Shown: positions 7,239-15,981 of the stretch, piece after piece
Position numbering within the stretch: position 1 is the first letter of the stretch
Layout: each line of letters opens with the position of its first letter
Assembly (NCBI GenBank): GCA_039944855.1
Contig: JBDUXZ010000034.1
Span: 1 to 64,000 of the forward strand
Source: Rhodothermales bacterium
Lineage (GTDB): Bacteria; Bacteroidota; Rhodothermia; Rhodothermales; JANQRZ01
Direction of reading: 5' to 3'
DNA length: 64,000 nucleotides
Notes under the pieces: model-generated
Database searches by the model: none
Seen by the model: only the letters and a program-made list of their open reading frames with translations
Told to the model about the DNA's origin: nothing
Program-made: the position numbers and the translations under genes

Positions 7239-8435
7239 ATGGCTACCGTCCTCCCGTTCCGCGCCCTGCGTCCCGCCCCCGACCACGCGCTGGACGTCGC
7301 CTCCGTCCCGTACGACGTCATCAACACGGAGGAGGCCCGGCGCCTCGCCGAGGGCAAGCCGTTCTCGTTCCTCCACGTCATCCGCCCGGAGATCGACCTG
7401 CCCGAGGGAACGGACGAGCACGACGACGGCGTCTATGAGCAGGGGGCCGAGGCGCTCCGCCGCTTCGCCGAGAGCGACGTGTTCGTGACCGAGGCCGAGC
7501 CCGCGTTCTACGTCTACCGCCTCGTGATGGACGGCCGCCCGCAGGTCGGCATCTTCGGGCTCGTCACCGTCGCCGAGTACGACGACGACACGATCCTCAA
7601 GCACGAGAAGACGCGGCCCGACAAAGAGGACGACCGCACGCGCCACATCGTCACGCAGCAGGCCCACGCCGAGCCCGTGATGCTGACGTACCGAGGCTCC
7701 GCACGCGTCAACGACCTCGTGAAGGACGCGATGCAGGGCGATCCGCTCTACGGCTTCACCGCCACCGACGGCGTCCGCCACGAAATCTGGCGGATGCCCG
7801 ACGCCGACGCCGTCCGCGACGCCTTCGCCGAGGTCGCGAAGCTCTACGTCGCCGACGGGCACCACCGCTCGGCCGCCGCGAGCCGCGCCGCGAAAGAGCT
7901 GCCGGACCGCCCCGACGCCGGCGCGTTCATGGCCGTCCTCTTCCCGTACGAGGAGATGGCGATCCTCCCGTACAACCGCGTGATCTACGACCTCCCCGGC
8001 GGGCCCGACGCCTTCCTCGACCAACTCCGCGACCGCTTCGAACTCAACGAGCAGGCCCCCGCCGCGCCGGCCGCGCCCGGCCACGTCTCGCTCTACCTCG
8101 GCGGTCGCTGGTACGGCCTCGCCCTGCCAGAGACCGAGCGCGACACCGTCGCCGACACGCTCGACGTGGCCCGCCTCGGCGAGCACGTCCTCGAACCGCT
8201 CCTCGGCATCACGGACCCGCGGACGGACCCGAACATCGGCTTCGTCGGCGGCATCCGGGGGACGAAGGAGCTGGAGCGGCTCGTGGACGAAGGCAACGCG
8301 CAGTTCGCCATTTCGATGTTCGCGACGCAGCCCGAACAGCTCCTCGCCGTCTCCGATGCGGGGCAACTCATGCCGCCGAAGTCGACGTGGTTCGAACCCA
8401 AGCTCCGCAGCGGCCTCCTCGTGCATCAGTTTTGA
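7239..8435 (+). CDS. DUF1015 family protein
   Basis: This 398-residue protein has the features of the DUF1015 family: an N-terminal PFRALRP, the SVPYDVINTEEAR segment, a KHEKTRPDKEDDR block around 125-135 and the YVADGHHRSAAASRAAKE motif around 205-220. Its biochemical activity is not established. In many Bacteroidota the gene sits beside serC and serA, and here serA follows after 73 bp, supporting a link with the phosphoserine pathway or a shared regulon. The gap to serA carries a G-rich and a C-rich arm that could form a weak hairpin (about 8440-8508). No serC is in the window. Confidence 0.85.
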   Translation: MATVLPFRALRPAPDHALDVASVPYDVINTEEARRLAEGKPFSFLHVIRPEIDLPEGTDEHDDGVYEQGAEALRRFAESDVFVTEAEPAFYVYRLVMDGRPQVGIFGLVTVAEYDDDTILKHEKTRPDKEDDRTRHIVTQQAHAEPVMLTYRGSARVNDLVKDAMQGDPLYGFTATDGVRHEIWRMPDADAVRDAFAEVAKLYVADGHHRSAAASRAAKELPDRPDAGAFMAVLFPYEEMAILPYNRVIYDLPGGPDAFLDQLRDRFELNEQAPAAPAAPGHVSLYLGGRWYGLALPETERDTVADTLDVARLGEHVLEPLLGITDPRTDPNIGFVGGIRGTKELERLVDEGNAQFAISMFATQPEQLLAVSDAGQLMPPKSTWFEPKLRSGLLVHQF

Positions 8436-8508
8436 GTAGTGGGTTTGGGGTGGTGGGCACGTGCTCGTCAACCCTCAACCTCCCACCCCCAACCTCTAAC
8501 CCACCCCC

Positions 8509-9711
8509 ATGAACGTCCTCATCGCCGACTCCTTTTCCGACCTCGGCATCGAACGCCTTCGCGAAGCCGGCCACGCCGTCACCGTCGAGGCCGGGCTCAA
8601 GGGCACTGCCCTGACCGAAGCGCTCGCCCGGCACGCGCCGCAGGTGCTCGTCGTCCGCTCGACGAAGGTCACTGCCGCCGACTTCGACGCCGACCCCGAA
8701 CTCGAGCTCATCGTCCGTGCGGGCGCGGGGTACGACACCATCGACGTCGAGGGCGCGTCGCAGCGGGGGATCTTCGTCGCCAACTGCCCCGGCAAGAACG
8801 CGACGGCCGTGGCCGAGCTCGCCTTCGGGCTGATCCTCAGCCTCGACCGGCAGATCCCGGACAACGTGGCCGAGGCGCGGCAGGGGCGGTGGAACAAGGG
8901 CGCGTTCTCCGAGGCCTTCGGCATCAAGGGCAGCACGCTCGGGCTCATCGGGCTCGGCTCGATCGGGCAGGAGATGATCCCCCGCGCGAAGGCGTTCGGC
9001 ATGCGCGTCGCCGCGTGGAGCCGCTCGCTCACCGACGAGACCGCCGCCGAGCTCGGCGTGGCCCGGATGGAAACGCCCCACGCCGTCGCCGCTGTCGCCG
9101 ACATTATCTCCGTCCACGTGGCCTCCACCCCGCAGACCGAGGGGCTCATCGACCGCGCGTTTTTCGAGGCGATGGAGCCCAATACCTTCCTCATCAACAC
9201 CTCGCGGGCCTCCGTCGTGGACGAGGAGGCAGCGCAGTGGGCGATGGACGAGAAGAACATCCGCTTCGCGACGGACGTGCCCGCCGGCGAGCCCGCAGGG
9301 AAGGAAGGGACGTTCGAGCACCCGCTCCTCGGCCACGCCAACTTCTACGTCACCCACCACATCGGCGCCTCGACGGAGCAGGCGACGGAGGCGATCGGGA
9401 ACGAGGCCGTCCGCGTCGTGACGGCGTACGCCGAGACGGGCCGCGTCCCGAACTGCGTCAACCTCGCCGAGCAGTCGCCCGCCACGCACCTCCTCACCGT
9501 CCGCCACCGCGACCGCGTCGGCGTGCTCGCGCACGTGCTCGACGCCGTGAGCAAGGCGGGGTGGAACGTGCAGGAGATGGAGAACCTGATCTTCGCCGGG
9601 GCCGAGGCCGCCTGCGCCCGCATCCGCTTCGACGGCGACCCGAACGACGCGACGCTCGCCGCGATCCGAGGGCAGGGCGACGTGCTCGCCGCGTCCGTGA
9701 TCGAGCTCTAG
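8509..9711 (+). CDS. serA: D-3-phosphoglycerate dehydrogenase
   Basis: Catalyses NAD-dependent oxidation of 3-phosphoglycerate to 3-phosphohydroxypyruvate, the first committed step of serine synthesis in the cytoplasm. The 400-residue chain has the substrate-binding half, a Rossmann GLGSIG nucleotide motif (148-153), catalytic Arg233 in NTSRASVVDEEA, Glu261 in DVPAGEP and His284 in HHIGAST. A C-terminal ACT domain (about 328-400, HLLTVRHRDRVGVLAHVLD) is expected to sense serine. DUF1015 lies upstream, as commonly seen next to serA in this phylum. The stop TAG is followed after one base by the GTG of the next gene, so the two are probably translated from one message. Confidence 0.9.
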   Translation: MNVLIADSFSDLGIERLREAGHAVTVEAGLKGTALTEALARHAPQVLVVRSTKVTAADFDADPELELIVRAGAGYDTIDVEGASQRGIFVANCPGKNATAVAELAFGLILSLDRQIPDNVAEARQGRWNKGAFSEAFGIKGSTLGLIGLGSIGQEMIPRAKAFGMRVAAWSRSLTDETAAELGVARMETPHAVAAVADIISVHVASTPQTEGLIDRAFFEAMEPNTFLINTSRASVVDEEAAQWAMDEKNIRFATDVPAGEPAGKEGTFEHPLLGHANFYVTHHIGASTEQATEAIGNEAVRVVTAYAETGRVPNCVNLAEQSPATHLLTVRHRDRVGVLAHVLDAVSKAGWNVQEMENLIFAGAEAACARIRFDGDPNDATLAAIRGQGDVLAASVIEL

Positions 9712-9712
9712 C

Positions 9713-10204
9713 GTGTCGGAGGGCTCGCCACCGTCGCTTCTCGCCGTGGACCTCGGGCTGCGGACGGGGCTCGCGCTCTACGGGGCGGACGGGCGGCTGC
9801 GGTGGTACCGCTCGCAGCACTTCGGCAGCAACGCCCGGCTGAAACGCGGGGCGTACGGCGTGCTGAACGGGCTCGACGGGCTGGAATACCTCGTGCTCGA
9901 AGGCGGCGGGACGCTCGCCGAGCTGTGGGCGAAAGAGGGCGCGCGGCAGGGGCTGAAGGTTCGCGTCGTCGACGCCGGGACGTGGCGCTCCGTCTTGCTC
10001 TACCCGCGCGAGCAGCGGACGGGCACCGACGCGAAGGCCGCGGCCGACACCCTCGCCCGGCGCGTGATCGCGTGGTCCGACGCCGCCCGCCCGACCTCGC
10101 TTCGGCACGACGCGGCGGAGGCGATCCTCGTCGGGCTGTGGGGCGTGCTCAAGGCGGGGTGGCTGCCCGCCGTCCCGCCCGAGCTGAGGCACGGGCGCGG
10201 CTAA
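9713..10204 (+). CDS. RuvC/RNase H-fold small nuclease-like protein
   Basis: The 163-residue product begins with a strand pair LLAVDLGLRTGLALYGADG, whose Asp13 matches the first acidic residue of RuvC-type RNase H folds. Glu63 follows in YLVLEGGG, and D106 and H132-D133 (RHDAAEAILVGLWG) supply candidates for the remaining metal ligands. The layout resembles Holliday-junction resolvase-like and other RuvC-fold proteins, but I cannot assign it to a named family. The GTG start is one base after the serA stop, which is unusual company for a nuclease. It could be a DNA-repair enzyme or an uncharacterised phosphodiesterase. The gene ends 101 bp before the next one. Confidence 0.6.
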   Translation: MSEGSPPSLLAVDLGLRTGLALYGADGRLRWYRSQHFGSNARLKRGAYGVLNGLDGLEYLVLEGGGTLAELWAKEGARQGLKVRVVDAGTWRSVLLYPREQRTGTDAKAAADTLARRVIAWSDAARPTSLRHDAAEAILVGLWGVLKAGWLPAVPPELRHGRG

Positions 10205-10305
10205 CCCCGGGGATCGGGCTTGTACGGGGCGGCTCCGGTACTGTATCCTCCCCCTCGTTCCACGGGCGCGGCGCGCCCGACCTGCCCCGACCAGCCCCGT
10301 CCCTC

Positions 10306-11160
10306 ATGCGCTTCGTCTACGGTTTCGCCGGTGTGTTCCTCGCGCTCGGCCTCGTGCTCTACCCCCTCCTCGCCCTCTCGTTTTCGAGCGGGGCGCCCGC
10401 CACGTTCAACGGAGGACCCACCACCGACGGCGGGTTCAACCCCACGTGCGTCGTCTGCCACGGCTCGTTCGAGCTGAACTCCGGGGACGGCTCCGTGAGC
10501 ATCGAGGCCCCGGCGTCGTTCCTGCCCGGGGAGACGATCGACATCGTCGTCACGGTCGAGAACACGACGCCGCCGGCCGGCGGGGGCAACCGGCAGGGCT
10601 TCGAGCTCTCCGCCCAACTACCCGACGGCACGCACGTCGGCACGCTCGGCTTCGACAACGTCCTCACGCAACTCGCCTCGGGCAACGAGGATTACGTCAC
10701 GCACACCTCGGCGGGCAACGAGCTCTCGACGTGGACGATCCCGTGGACGGCGCCCGTGGACGCGCCCGACGCCGTGACGTTCTACGCCGCCGGCAACGCG
10801 GCGAACGGCGACGGCAGCCTGTCGGACGACTACATCTACACGACTACGTTGACCGTCCCGCGCGCGGCGGTTGCGAACGAGGACGGCGCAGCACCGCTCG
10901 CCGCCCGGATCGAGTCGGTGTACCCGAACCCCTTCGTCGAGTCGGCGCAGGTGGCGTACACGCTGGTGCAGGCGGGGCCCGTGACCGTCACGCTCTACGA
11001 CGGCGTCGGCCGCGTGGTGCGGGTGCTGGAAGACGGCGCGCGCGGCGCTGGAGATCACACCGCCCGCGTCGAGGCGTCCGGCCTCGCGGCGGGCGTCTAC
11101 TTCGTAGAAGTCCGCACGCCCGATGCCCGCATGAGCCGCCCGCTCACACTCGGCCGGTAG
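10306..11160 (+). CDS. Secreted choice-of-anchor V-type protein with CxxCH and T9SS sorting domain
   Basis: A 284-residue exported protein starting with a signal-anchor (FVYGFAGVFLALGLVLYPLLAL). Just after it comes TCVVCHGSF, a CxxCH motif of the kind that can attach c-type haem, within the GAPA..T...C..CH arrangement of the choice-of-anchor V (Reelin-like) domain. A beta-rich domain follows to about residue 190, then a type A sorting domain with VYPNPF, VTLYDGVGRVVRVL and GVYFVEV, which directs passage through the T9SS and attachment at the cell surface. The CxxCH could bind haem or simply be a domain-specific feature; only one such motif is present. A strong hairpin between this gene and the convergent next one (11187-11217) may stop transcription from both sides. 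Confidence 0.8.
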   Translation: MRFVYGFAGVFLALGLVLYPLLALSFSSGAPATFNGGPTTDGGFNPTCVVCHGSFELNSGDGSVSIEAPASFLPGETIDIVVTVENTTPPAGGGNRQGFELSAQLPDGTHVGTLGFDNVLTQLASGNEDYVTHTSAGNELSTWTIPWTAPVDAPDAVTFYAAGNAANGDGSLSDDYIYTTTLTVPRAAVANEDGAAPLAARIESVYPNPFVESAQVAYTLVQAGPVTVTLYDGVGRVVRVLEDGARGAGDHTARVEASGLAAGVYFVEVRTPDARMSRPLTLGR

Positions 11161-11186
11161 CGCCGGCAGCGTATCGAATAAACAGA

Positions 11187-11217
11187 GCGGCCCCGGAGCG
11201 CGATGCTCCGGGGCCGC
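11187..11217. terminator. Bidirectional terminator hairpin between convergent genes
   Basis: GCGGCCCCGGAGC (11187-11199) pairs perfectly with GCTCCGGGGCCGC (11205-11217) around a 5-base loop. It lies between two genes that point at each other. On the minus strand the stem is followed by TCTGTTTATT, a weak U-rich tail. Confidence 0.75.
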
Positions 11218-11240
11218 CCGTGCGTTGAGGCGACGGCCGC

Positions 11241-12674
11241 TTACTTAAGCAGCACGACGCGGGTGCTCTCGGAGAACGCGGCGCCTTCGAGCCGGACGGT
11301 GTAGACCCCGCTCGGGAGGGCCGCTCCGTCGAGCACGACGGACTGCTTGACGCCGGCGGGCGGCGTGCCCTCGAAGAGCGTGCGGACCTCGCGGCCGAGC
11401 GCGTCGTAGAGCGTGAGCGTCACGCGCTGCGCCTCCTCGACCGAGAAGCGGAGCGTCGTCGTCTGGTCGAACGGGTTCGGATATGCCTTGTCGAGCGTGT
11501 ATCCGCTCGGCGCGGCGCCCTCATCTTCGGTGCCGACGGGCGGGTTGTTGCTCCAATCGCCGATGGGGGTGAGGACCGGCCCGGAGGCGTAGCAGGTGCC
11601 GGGGTCGATGTCGTCCTTCGTCACGCCGGAGCGGTACCACAGCACGATGTCCTCGTCGAAGACGTCCTCGCCGTTGACGATCGTGACGCTGGCGTTGCCG
11701 CCGCCCTCGAACTTCGCGTCGCAGCTGGAGCCGGAGAAGCCGACGCCGTCGTCGTACTCGCCGGGCTGGTAGCGGGCCACGACGAAGTCTTCGCGGGCGA
11801 AGTTGTCGAGGGCCGGGATGCCGGTGTTCGGGTTCGCCGGGGTGTCGTAGTCCACCTCGCTGGGCGCGACGCGGTAGCCGCGCTCGGTGGCGAGGTCGAG
11901 CACGCTCCACGCGACGCCGTCGGCGGGTTCGTTCCAGAGCCGCGTCGTCTCCGTCTCGAACACCACGTCCTCGGCGACGGCACTGGTCTCGACGGCGTAG
12001 TCGCTCTCGCCGCCGTCGATGTCGAAGTCGAAGCGCCAGTAGGAGTGGTGGCGGCGGGGGTTCTGCGTGCAGGCGCTGCCCGTGGAGGTGAAGCCGAAGA
12101 GCGGGCGGATCGTCCCGTCGGCGTGGAACTCCCACCGCATCGTGTAGCGGTACCAGCCCGCGCTCATCTGCGTCGAGAGGACGAGGCGGTCGTCGAACCG
12201 CTCGACGGCGACGCCGGAGAACGAGCCGACGTCGGAGCAGCTGTCCACCTCGCCGTCGCCGTTGTTATCGACGCAGTTCGACGGCGTCACGTCGCACATC
12301 GTCGCGACGGTGCCGGGCGTGGATTCCGCGTAGCACGTGCCGACGGGGTTGTCGGCGACGAAGCGCTGGTCGGAGTAGGACCAGTCGCGGTAGCAGTTGC
12401 AGCCGGTCTCGTACTTCACGTTGAGGATCGGGACGTGGCCCCGCTTCATCACGAGGTGCCCGTTGTAGTAGACGTCGCGGATCTCGAGGCCGGAGGCGAC
12501 GGTGCCGGTGCTGGAGGACGGCGGGAGGAAGGTGAGCGTCCAGACCGGGCTTACCCTGGAGCCCTCGGGCCACGAGATGGCCGTCGGGCCCTGGCTGTTA
12601 CGGGGTGCGCAGGACTGCGCCAGAGCCGGGGCGACCGACAGGCCCAGCAGCGCGAGGAGGAGGAGGAGCTTCAT
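11241..12674 (-). CDS. Secreted copper-amine-oxidase-like protein with degenerate active site and T9SS sorting domain
   Basis: The 477-residue product has a signal peptide cleaved near ALAQ (residue 20), a large domain and a C-terminal type A sorting domain (AYPNPF, LYDALGREVRTL, SGVYTVRL). Several blocks follow the catalytic domain of copper amine oxidases in order: LEIRDVYYNGHLVMKRG, GCNC, WYRYTMRWEFHADGTI, HHSYWRFDFDIDG, FVVARYQPGEY and DIVLWYRSGVT. The Tyr that forms the topaquinone cofactor may be Y175, but the usual Asn before it is Trp. Of the HxH copper pair only one His is retained in register, and the third copper ligand appears to be Lys. An EF-hand-like loop (DNNGDGEVD) lies at about 136-144. 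Oxidase activity is therefore doubtful. The gene lies 57 bp downstream of 12732-13232 on the same strand and probably shares its transcript. Confidence 0.65.
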   Translation of the reverse strand: MKLLLLLALLGLSVAPALAQSCAPRNSQGPTAISWPEGSRVSPVWTLTFLPPSSSTGTVASGLEIRDVYYNGHLVMKRGHVPILNVKYETGCNCYRDWSYSDQRFVADNPVGTCYAESTPGTVATMCDVTPSNCVDNNGDGEVDSCSDVGSFSGVAVERFDDRLVLSTQMSAGWYRYTMRWEFHADGTIRPLFGFTSTGSACTQNPRRHHSYWRFDFDIDGGESDYAVETSAVAEDVVFETETTRLWNEPADGVAWSVLDLATERGYRVAPSEVDYDTPANPNTGIPALDNFAREDFVVARYQPGEYDDGVGFSGSSCDAKFEGGGNASVTIVNGEDVFDEDIVLWYRSGVTKDDIDPGTCYASGPVLTPIGDWSNNPPVGTEDEGAAPSGYTLDKAYPNPFDQTTTLRFSVEEAQRVTLTLYDALGREVRTLFEGTPPAGVKQSVVLDGAALPSGVYTVRLEGAAFSESTRVVLLK

Positions 12675-12731
12675 AATCAGGAGGGCTGATAGCGAGCGAA
12701 CGGAGGGGGCGAAGGCGGCGATGACGCGGGC

Positions 12732-13232
12732 CTAGAGGTCGGGGAAGAGGTCGCGCTCGATGATCGTCCGCGTCCGGAGGTCCACGACGACGAACTGGAG
12801 GGACTCCATCTTCGACGGCGGCATGATGTCGAACTGGAGGCAGCGCGCGGGCGCGGCGCAGGCGGGGTACTGGTCGGCGAAGAGGATGAAGCCGCCCTCG
12901 ACCGTGGCGTTCGAGCGGGCCGCGACGCCAGCGATCGCCTCATCCGCGAGGATGATGGCGCGGGCCTCTTCGATCTCCTCGGCGCTCGGGGCCCCCGGCG
13001 GCGCGACCTGGACGGTCTCGACGAGGGTGCCGGACGTGTCGTATGCGTTGCGGAGCGCGATGCCCGTATCGTAGTCGTAGACCACGTCGTAGCGGTAAAC
13101 GGTTTCGGTTCCGTCGGACAGCTTCACGGGGTCGTCCCAGGAGCTGAGGACGCGGGCCGACTCTTGCGCGACGGCGTCCGTCGCCACCGAGCACAGGGCC
13201 GCCACGGCGAGCAGGAGCGTGAGACGTTTCAT
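12732..13232 (-). CDS. Small secreted protein, possibly a copper-amine-oxidase N-domain-like partner
   Basis: From the ATG whose complement ends at 13232 the product is 166 residues: a signal peptide (MKRLTLLLAVAALCSVATDAVA) and a mature part containing YRYDVVYDYDTG and a helix-strand unit SAEEIEEARAIILADEAI followed by FVVVDLRTRTIIERDLFP. That unit is reminiscent of the small N2/N3 domains in front of the copper amine oxidase catalytic domain, and the next gene encodes just such a catalytic-domain relative. I infer that the two may be parts of one split architecture, but the similarity is weak. There is no T9SS sorting tail, so it is probably periplasmic or secreted otherwise. An in-frame ATG 12 bp upstream is also possible. 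Confidence 0.5.
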   Translation of the reverse strand: MKRLTLLLAVAALCSVATDAVAQESARVLSSWDDPVKLSDGTETVYRYDVVYDYDTGIALRNAYDTSGTLVETVQVAPPGAPSAEEIEEARAIILADEAIAGVAARSNATVEGGFILFADQYPACAAPARCLQFDIMPPSKMESLQFVVVDLRTRTIIERDLFPDL

Positions 13233-13348
13233 AAAGGCAGGCATGGAGAGAGGGGAGCGTGGAAAGGGAGCGGGGGCGGGGTGGATCCTGTTAATATACA
13301 CGTTGCGTGAAGGGCCGCCTAGCCTCCACGGCACCGGATTGCACCCGC

Positions 13349-15682
13349 TCACCGGACGATGACGAAACGCTGCGTCGCTTGCCGAGCGCCCGTCGTGAGG
13401 CGGACGAGGTAGACCCCGCTCGGCAACCCGGTGGCTTCGAACGTGACCTCGTGTGCCCCGGCGGTGCGCGGCCCATCGGCGGCCGTCGCGACGCGGCGGC
13501 CGAGCACGTCGTAGATGGCGAGCGTCACGTCGGCCGCGTCGGGGAGTGAGAAGCGGAGCGTGGCGGACCCGCGCACCGGGTTCGGGAACGGCGCGGCGAG
13601 CGCGAGTGCCTCAGCCGCCGTGCCGTCCTCATTCGCGACGGGAAAGGGAGGGAGTTCGAAGAGGTAGACGCCGGCCTCGCCCGCCGTGAGCGCGAGGAGG
13701 TTCTGCGTGTCATCATAATCAGACTTGCGGTTCGTGGCTACGCCGATGCCTCGGTCGGACGAGGCGAAGCTGCCGTTGCCGAAGAACCCATGGTCGAACC
13801 GAAGCAAACCGAAGAAGTCGTCTGCGACGTACGCGACGTCGAATAACACGTCGACATTTACGAAGACCGTGGCCGTGACGTCGCGGGCCTGCGTGACTAC
13901 GCTGTGCGTTTCGAGCGTTCGGAGGTTAGTCGGCGGGAAGAGGGCGACGGCGCGCAGCCCTTCCTGACCGTCAGCGACATACGCGCCGGTGCCTTCTGCG
14001 AGGTGGATAGCGTTGAGAAAGCTCCAACTCGGCTCAGCGTCGAGTTGTACGATGTTCGCGGGGTCGGTCACGTCGAGCGCGACTATCCCCTCGCCCAAGC
14101 TCACGACGTACGCGATCAAGCCGGATTGGCGCAGGTCGATCGTCGCTACATCCACGGCGCTCGCGCCAACGGGGAAGCGGCCGAGTTCCGTGACACTCGC
14201 CGGATCGCTCACGTCGAGGACGTGGAGCCCGCCGAGGCCATTCGCGAGGTAGACCGTCACGGTATCGCCCGTGCTCTCGACGTCGAGCCCGAACGCCGGC
14301 CCGCTTGCGTAGCCGCCGACGATCTGCGGATCCGCCGGGTCGCTCACGTCGAGGATCGTCAGTCCGGTCCCGCTGCCGCCGGCATCGGTGACGTAGGCGA
14401 GGCCGTCTTCCACAAAGACCTCTTGCGTGTTTGGTGGCACGTCGATCCGGGCTATCTCAACGGCCTCGCTGCCGCTCGCGTCGAAGATGCGGAGGCGGCC
14501 GCCGAGGTCGGTGACGTAGAGGATCTCGTCATCGAAGAACGGCTTATGCGCGAAGCCGCCGTTCTCGAAGAAGAGGAGTTCACCGGGGGACTCCCCGCCG
14601 TCGAGCAGGTGCAGCCCTCTGAAGCGCTCGGCGAGGTAGACGGCGCTCGGCGTGTTCTCGGACGCGTACACGTCGACGCTCAGGGACTGATTGGCGGGGA
14701 AGAAATCCAGTTCCGTGATCGCGGCCGGATCCGAGACGTCGAGCGTGCGGAGCCCGTCGAGCCCGGCGAGGTAGGCCGTGTCCCCGTCGAAGGCGACCTC
14801 GTACGTCGTCTCCCCGCCCAGGTCGAAGCGGCCGATCTCGCGCGGCGTGACCGGATCGGTCACATCGAGGGCGATCAGGCCGAATTCGCCCGTCAGCCAC
14901 GCCACGGTGTCGCGCACGACCACGTAGGTGGAGAACTCGCCGGCCGTGTCGAAATGGCCGAGTGCCGTTGGGACCGTAGGGTTGGCGAGGTCGAACGTGC
15001 GGAGACCGTCGGCGCCGGTAGCGACGAACAGCGTGGTATCCGCCACGAAGACGCCGTTCGAAGAGCCGGGCACGCTCAGCGTCCGAAGCTGGACGGGGTT
15101 CTCCGGATCGGCTACGTAGTACACCACGATGCCGCCGGAGCCGCGCCCGGCATACGCATAATTCCCTCCGACAGCTACGGCAAGGAGGTCCTGTCCCTCG
15201 ATCCGTCCCACTTCTTGCAGGCCGTCGAAGCTGGACAGGGAGAGGATCCGCAGGCCTTTGCTCTTGCGGAGGGCGACGTAGAGGAGCGCCCCCTCCACGA
15301 CGGCGTCGGCAGGCTGCGCATCGAGCGAGATCCGGCCGATTTCGCAGGGGCACTCGTTTGGGTCGGAGGCCACGAAGGGCTCGACGGAGATGAGCGCGCT
15401 GCCATCTTGGTAGACGAAGGCCGGGAGTTGGCCGTCCCCGATTGCGAAAGAGATGTCCCGAACCAGTTTCGTCGAGCCGGAGGGGAGGTGCTGCCGCAGC
15501 GTGAGCGTTTCGCCGGGCTCGACGGGCAACAGCGTGTCGGGCGGGGCTTCGAGCCCGACCGGGATGGGCTCTCCGGTCTGCGGATCGAAAACGGGGGCCG
15601 TCGATTGGGCCGCGACGCTGGAGGCGAGCGCGAGCAGGAGAGCGAGCAGCGAGGAGAAGCGGAAGCACGTAGCGAGAGGCAT
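13349..15682 (-). CDS. LVIVD-repeat secreted protein with T9SS sorting domain
   Basis: The 777-residue product has a signal peptide (FSSLLALLLALASSVAAQ), then a long array of about 40-residue repeats with the consensus 'G.YAYVA.G..GL..LDVSDP..P..LG....'. Examples are LFVATGADGLRTFDLANPTVPTALG and AYLAGLDGLRTLDVSDPA. These are LVIVD repeats, which fold as beta-propeller blades and occur in large surface proteins whose ligands are mostly unknown. The C-terminus is a type A sorting domain (PFPNPVRG, IYDVLGRRVAT, SGVYLVRLTTG), so it should be exported by the T9SS and kept at the surface. The start at the ATG whose complement ends at 15682 places the signal peptide properly; longer frames upstream add a Pro-rich stretch only. 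The next gene upstream is on the opposite strand, 90 bp away. Confidence 0.85.
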   Translation of the reverse strand: MPLATCFRFSSLLALLLALASSVAAQSTAPVFDPQTGEPIPVGLEAPPDTLLPVEPGETLTLRQHLPSGSTKLVRDISFAIGDGQLPAFVYQDGSALISVEPFVASDPNECPCEIGRISLDAQPADAVVEGALLYVALRKSKGLRILSLSSFDGLQEVGRIEGQDLLAVAVGGNYAYAGRGSGGIVVYYVADPENPVQLRTLSVPGSSNGVFVADTTLFVATGADGLRTFDLANPTVPTALGHFDTAGEFSTYVVVRDTVAWLTGEFGLIALDVTDPVTPREIGRFDLGGETTYEVAFDGDTAYLAGLDGLRTLDVSDPAAITELDFFPANQSLSVDVYASENTPSAVYLAERFRGLHLLDGGESPGELLFFENGGFAHKPFFDDEILYVTDLGGRLRIFDASGSEAVEIARIDVPPNTQEVFVEDGLAYVTDAGGSGTGLTILDVSDPADPQIVGGYASGPAFGLDVESTGDTVTVYLANGLGGLHVLDVSDPASVTELGRFPVGASAVDVATIDLRQSGLIAYVVSLGEGIVALDVTDPANIVQLDAEPSWSFLNAIHLAEGTGAYVADGQEGLRAVALFPPTNLRTLETHSVVTQARDVTATVFVNVDVLFDVAYVADDFFGLLRFDHGFFGNGSFASSDRGIGVATNRKSDYDDTQNLLALTAGEAGVYLFELPPFPVANEDGTAAEALALAAPFPNPVRGSATLRFSLPDAADVTLAIYDVLGRRVATAADGPRTAGAHEVTFEATGLPSGVYLVRLTTGARQATQRFVIVR

Positions 15683-15772
15683 CGGCGTCGGCGTCGGGAA
15701 CGGGAGGGGCGGCGGACGGAGTACACGGTAGCACATCGCGCCTACCCACGCAAGGCTTCACCCCCGATTCCC

Positions 15773-15961
15773 GTGCTCGTCGACGAACACTTTTTCTCCT
15801 GCCCCTACTGCGGCGAGACGATCTCGATGGTCTTCGACCTCTCGATCCCGGAGCAGTCCTACATCGAGGACTGCGAGGTCTGCTGCAACCCGATCCGCGT
15901 TCGCTACGTGACGGACGGGGAGGCGGTCACGGCGTTCGACGCCGTCGGCATCGAGCAGTAG
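15773..15961 (+). CDS. CPxCG zinc-ribbon protein
   Basis: A 62-residue protein starting at GTG 15773. It carries FSCPYCGE at residues 8-15 and the block EQSYIEDCEVCCNPIRVRYV, giving two CxxC-like pairs (CPYC and CEVCC). This is the pattern of the short CPXCG-motif cysteine-rich family (Cys_rich_CPXG), which probably binds one zinc ion and has no assigned function. Neighbouring genes face away or toward it on the minus strand, so it appears to be transcribed alone. The open frame extends far upstream on this strand, but that part is antisense to the LVIVD-repeat gene and is not considered coding. Confidence 0.75.
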   Translation: MLVDEHFFSCPYCGETISMVFDLSIPEQSYIEDCEVCCNPIRVRYVTDGEAVTAFDAVGIEQ

Positions 15962-15981
15962 CCGCCGAGCGGTGATCCGGT

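Noticed and set aside
8436-8508. Terminator between DUF1015 and serA
   Set aside because: The G-rich and C-rich arms could pair weakly, but there is no compact stem or T-run and the two genes are commonly neighbours, so co-transcription seems likelier.
13904-15772. Long upstream extension of the CPxCG protein
   Set aside because: Antisense to the LVIVD-repeat gene. Only the last 62 codons show the zinc-ribbon family pattern.
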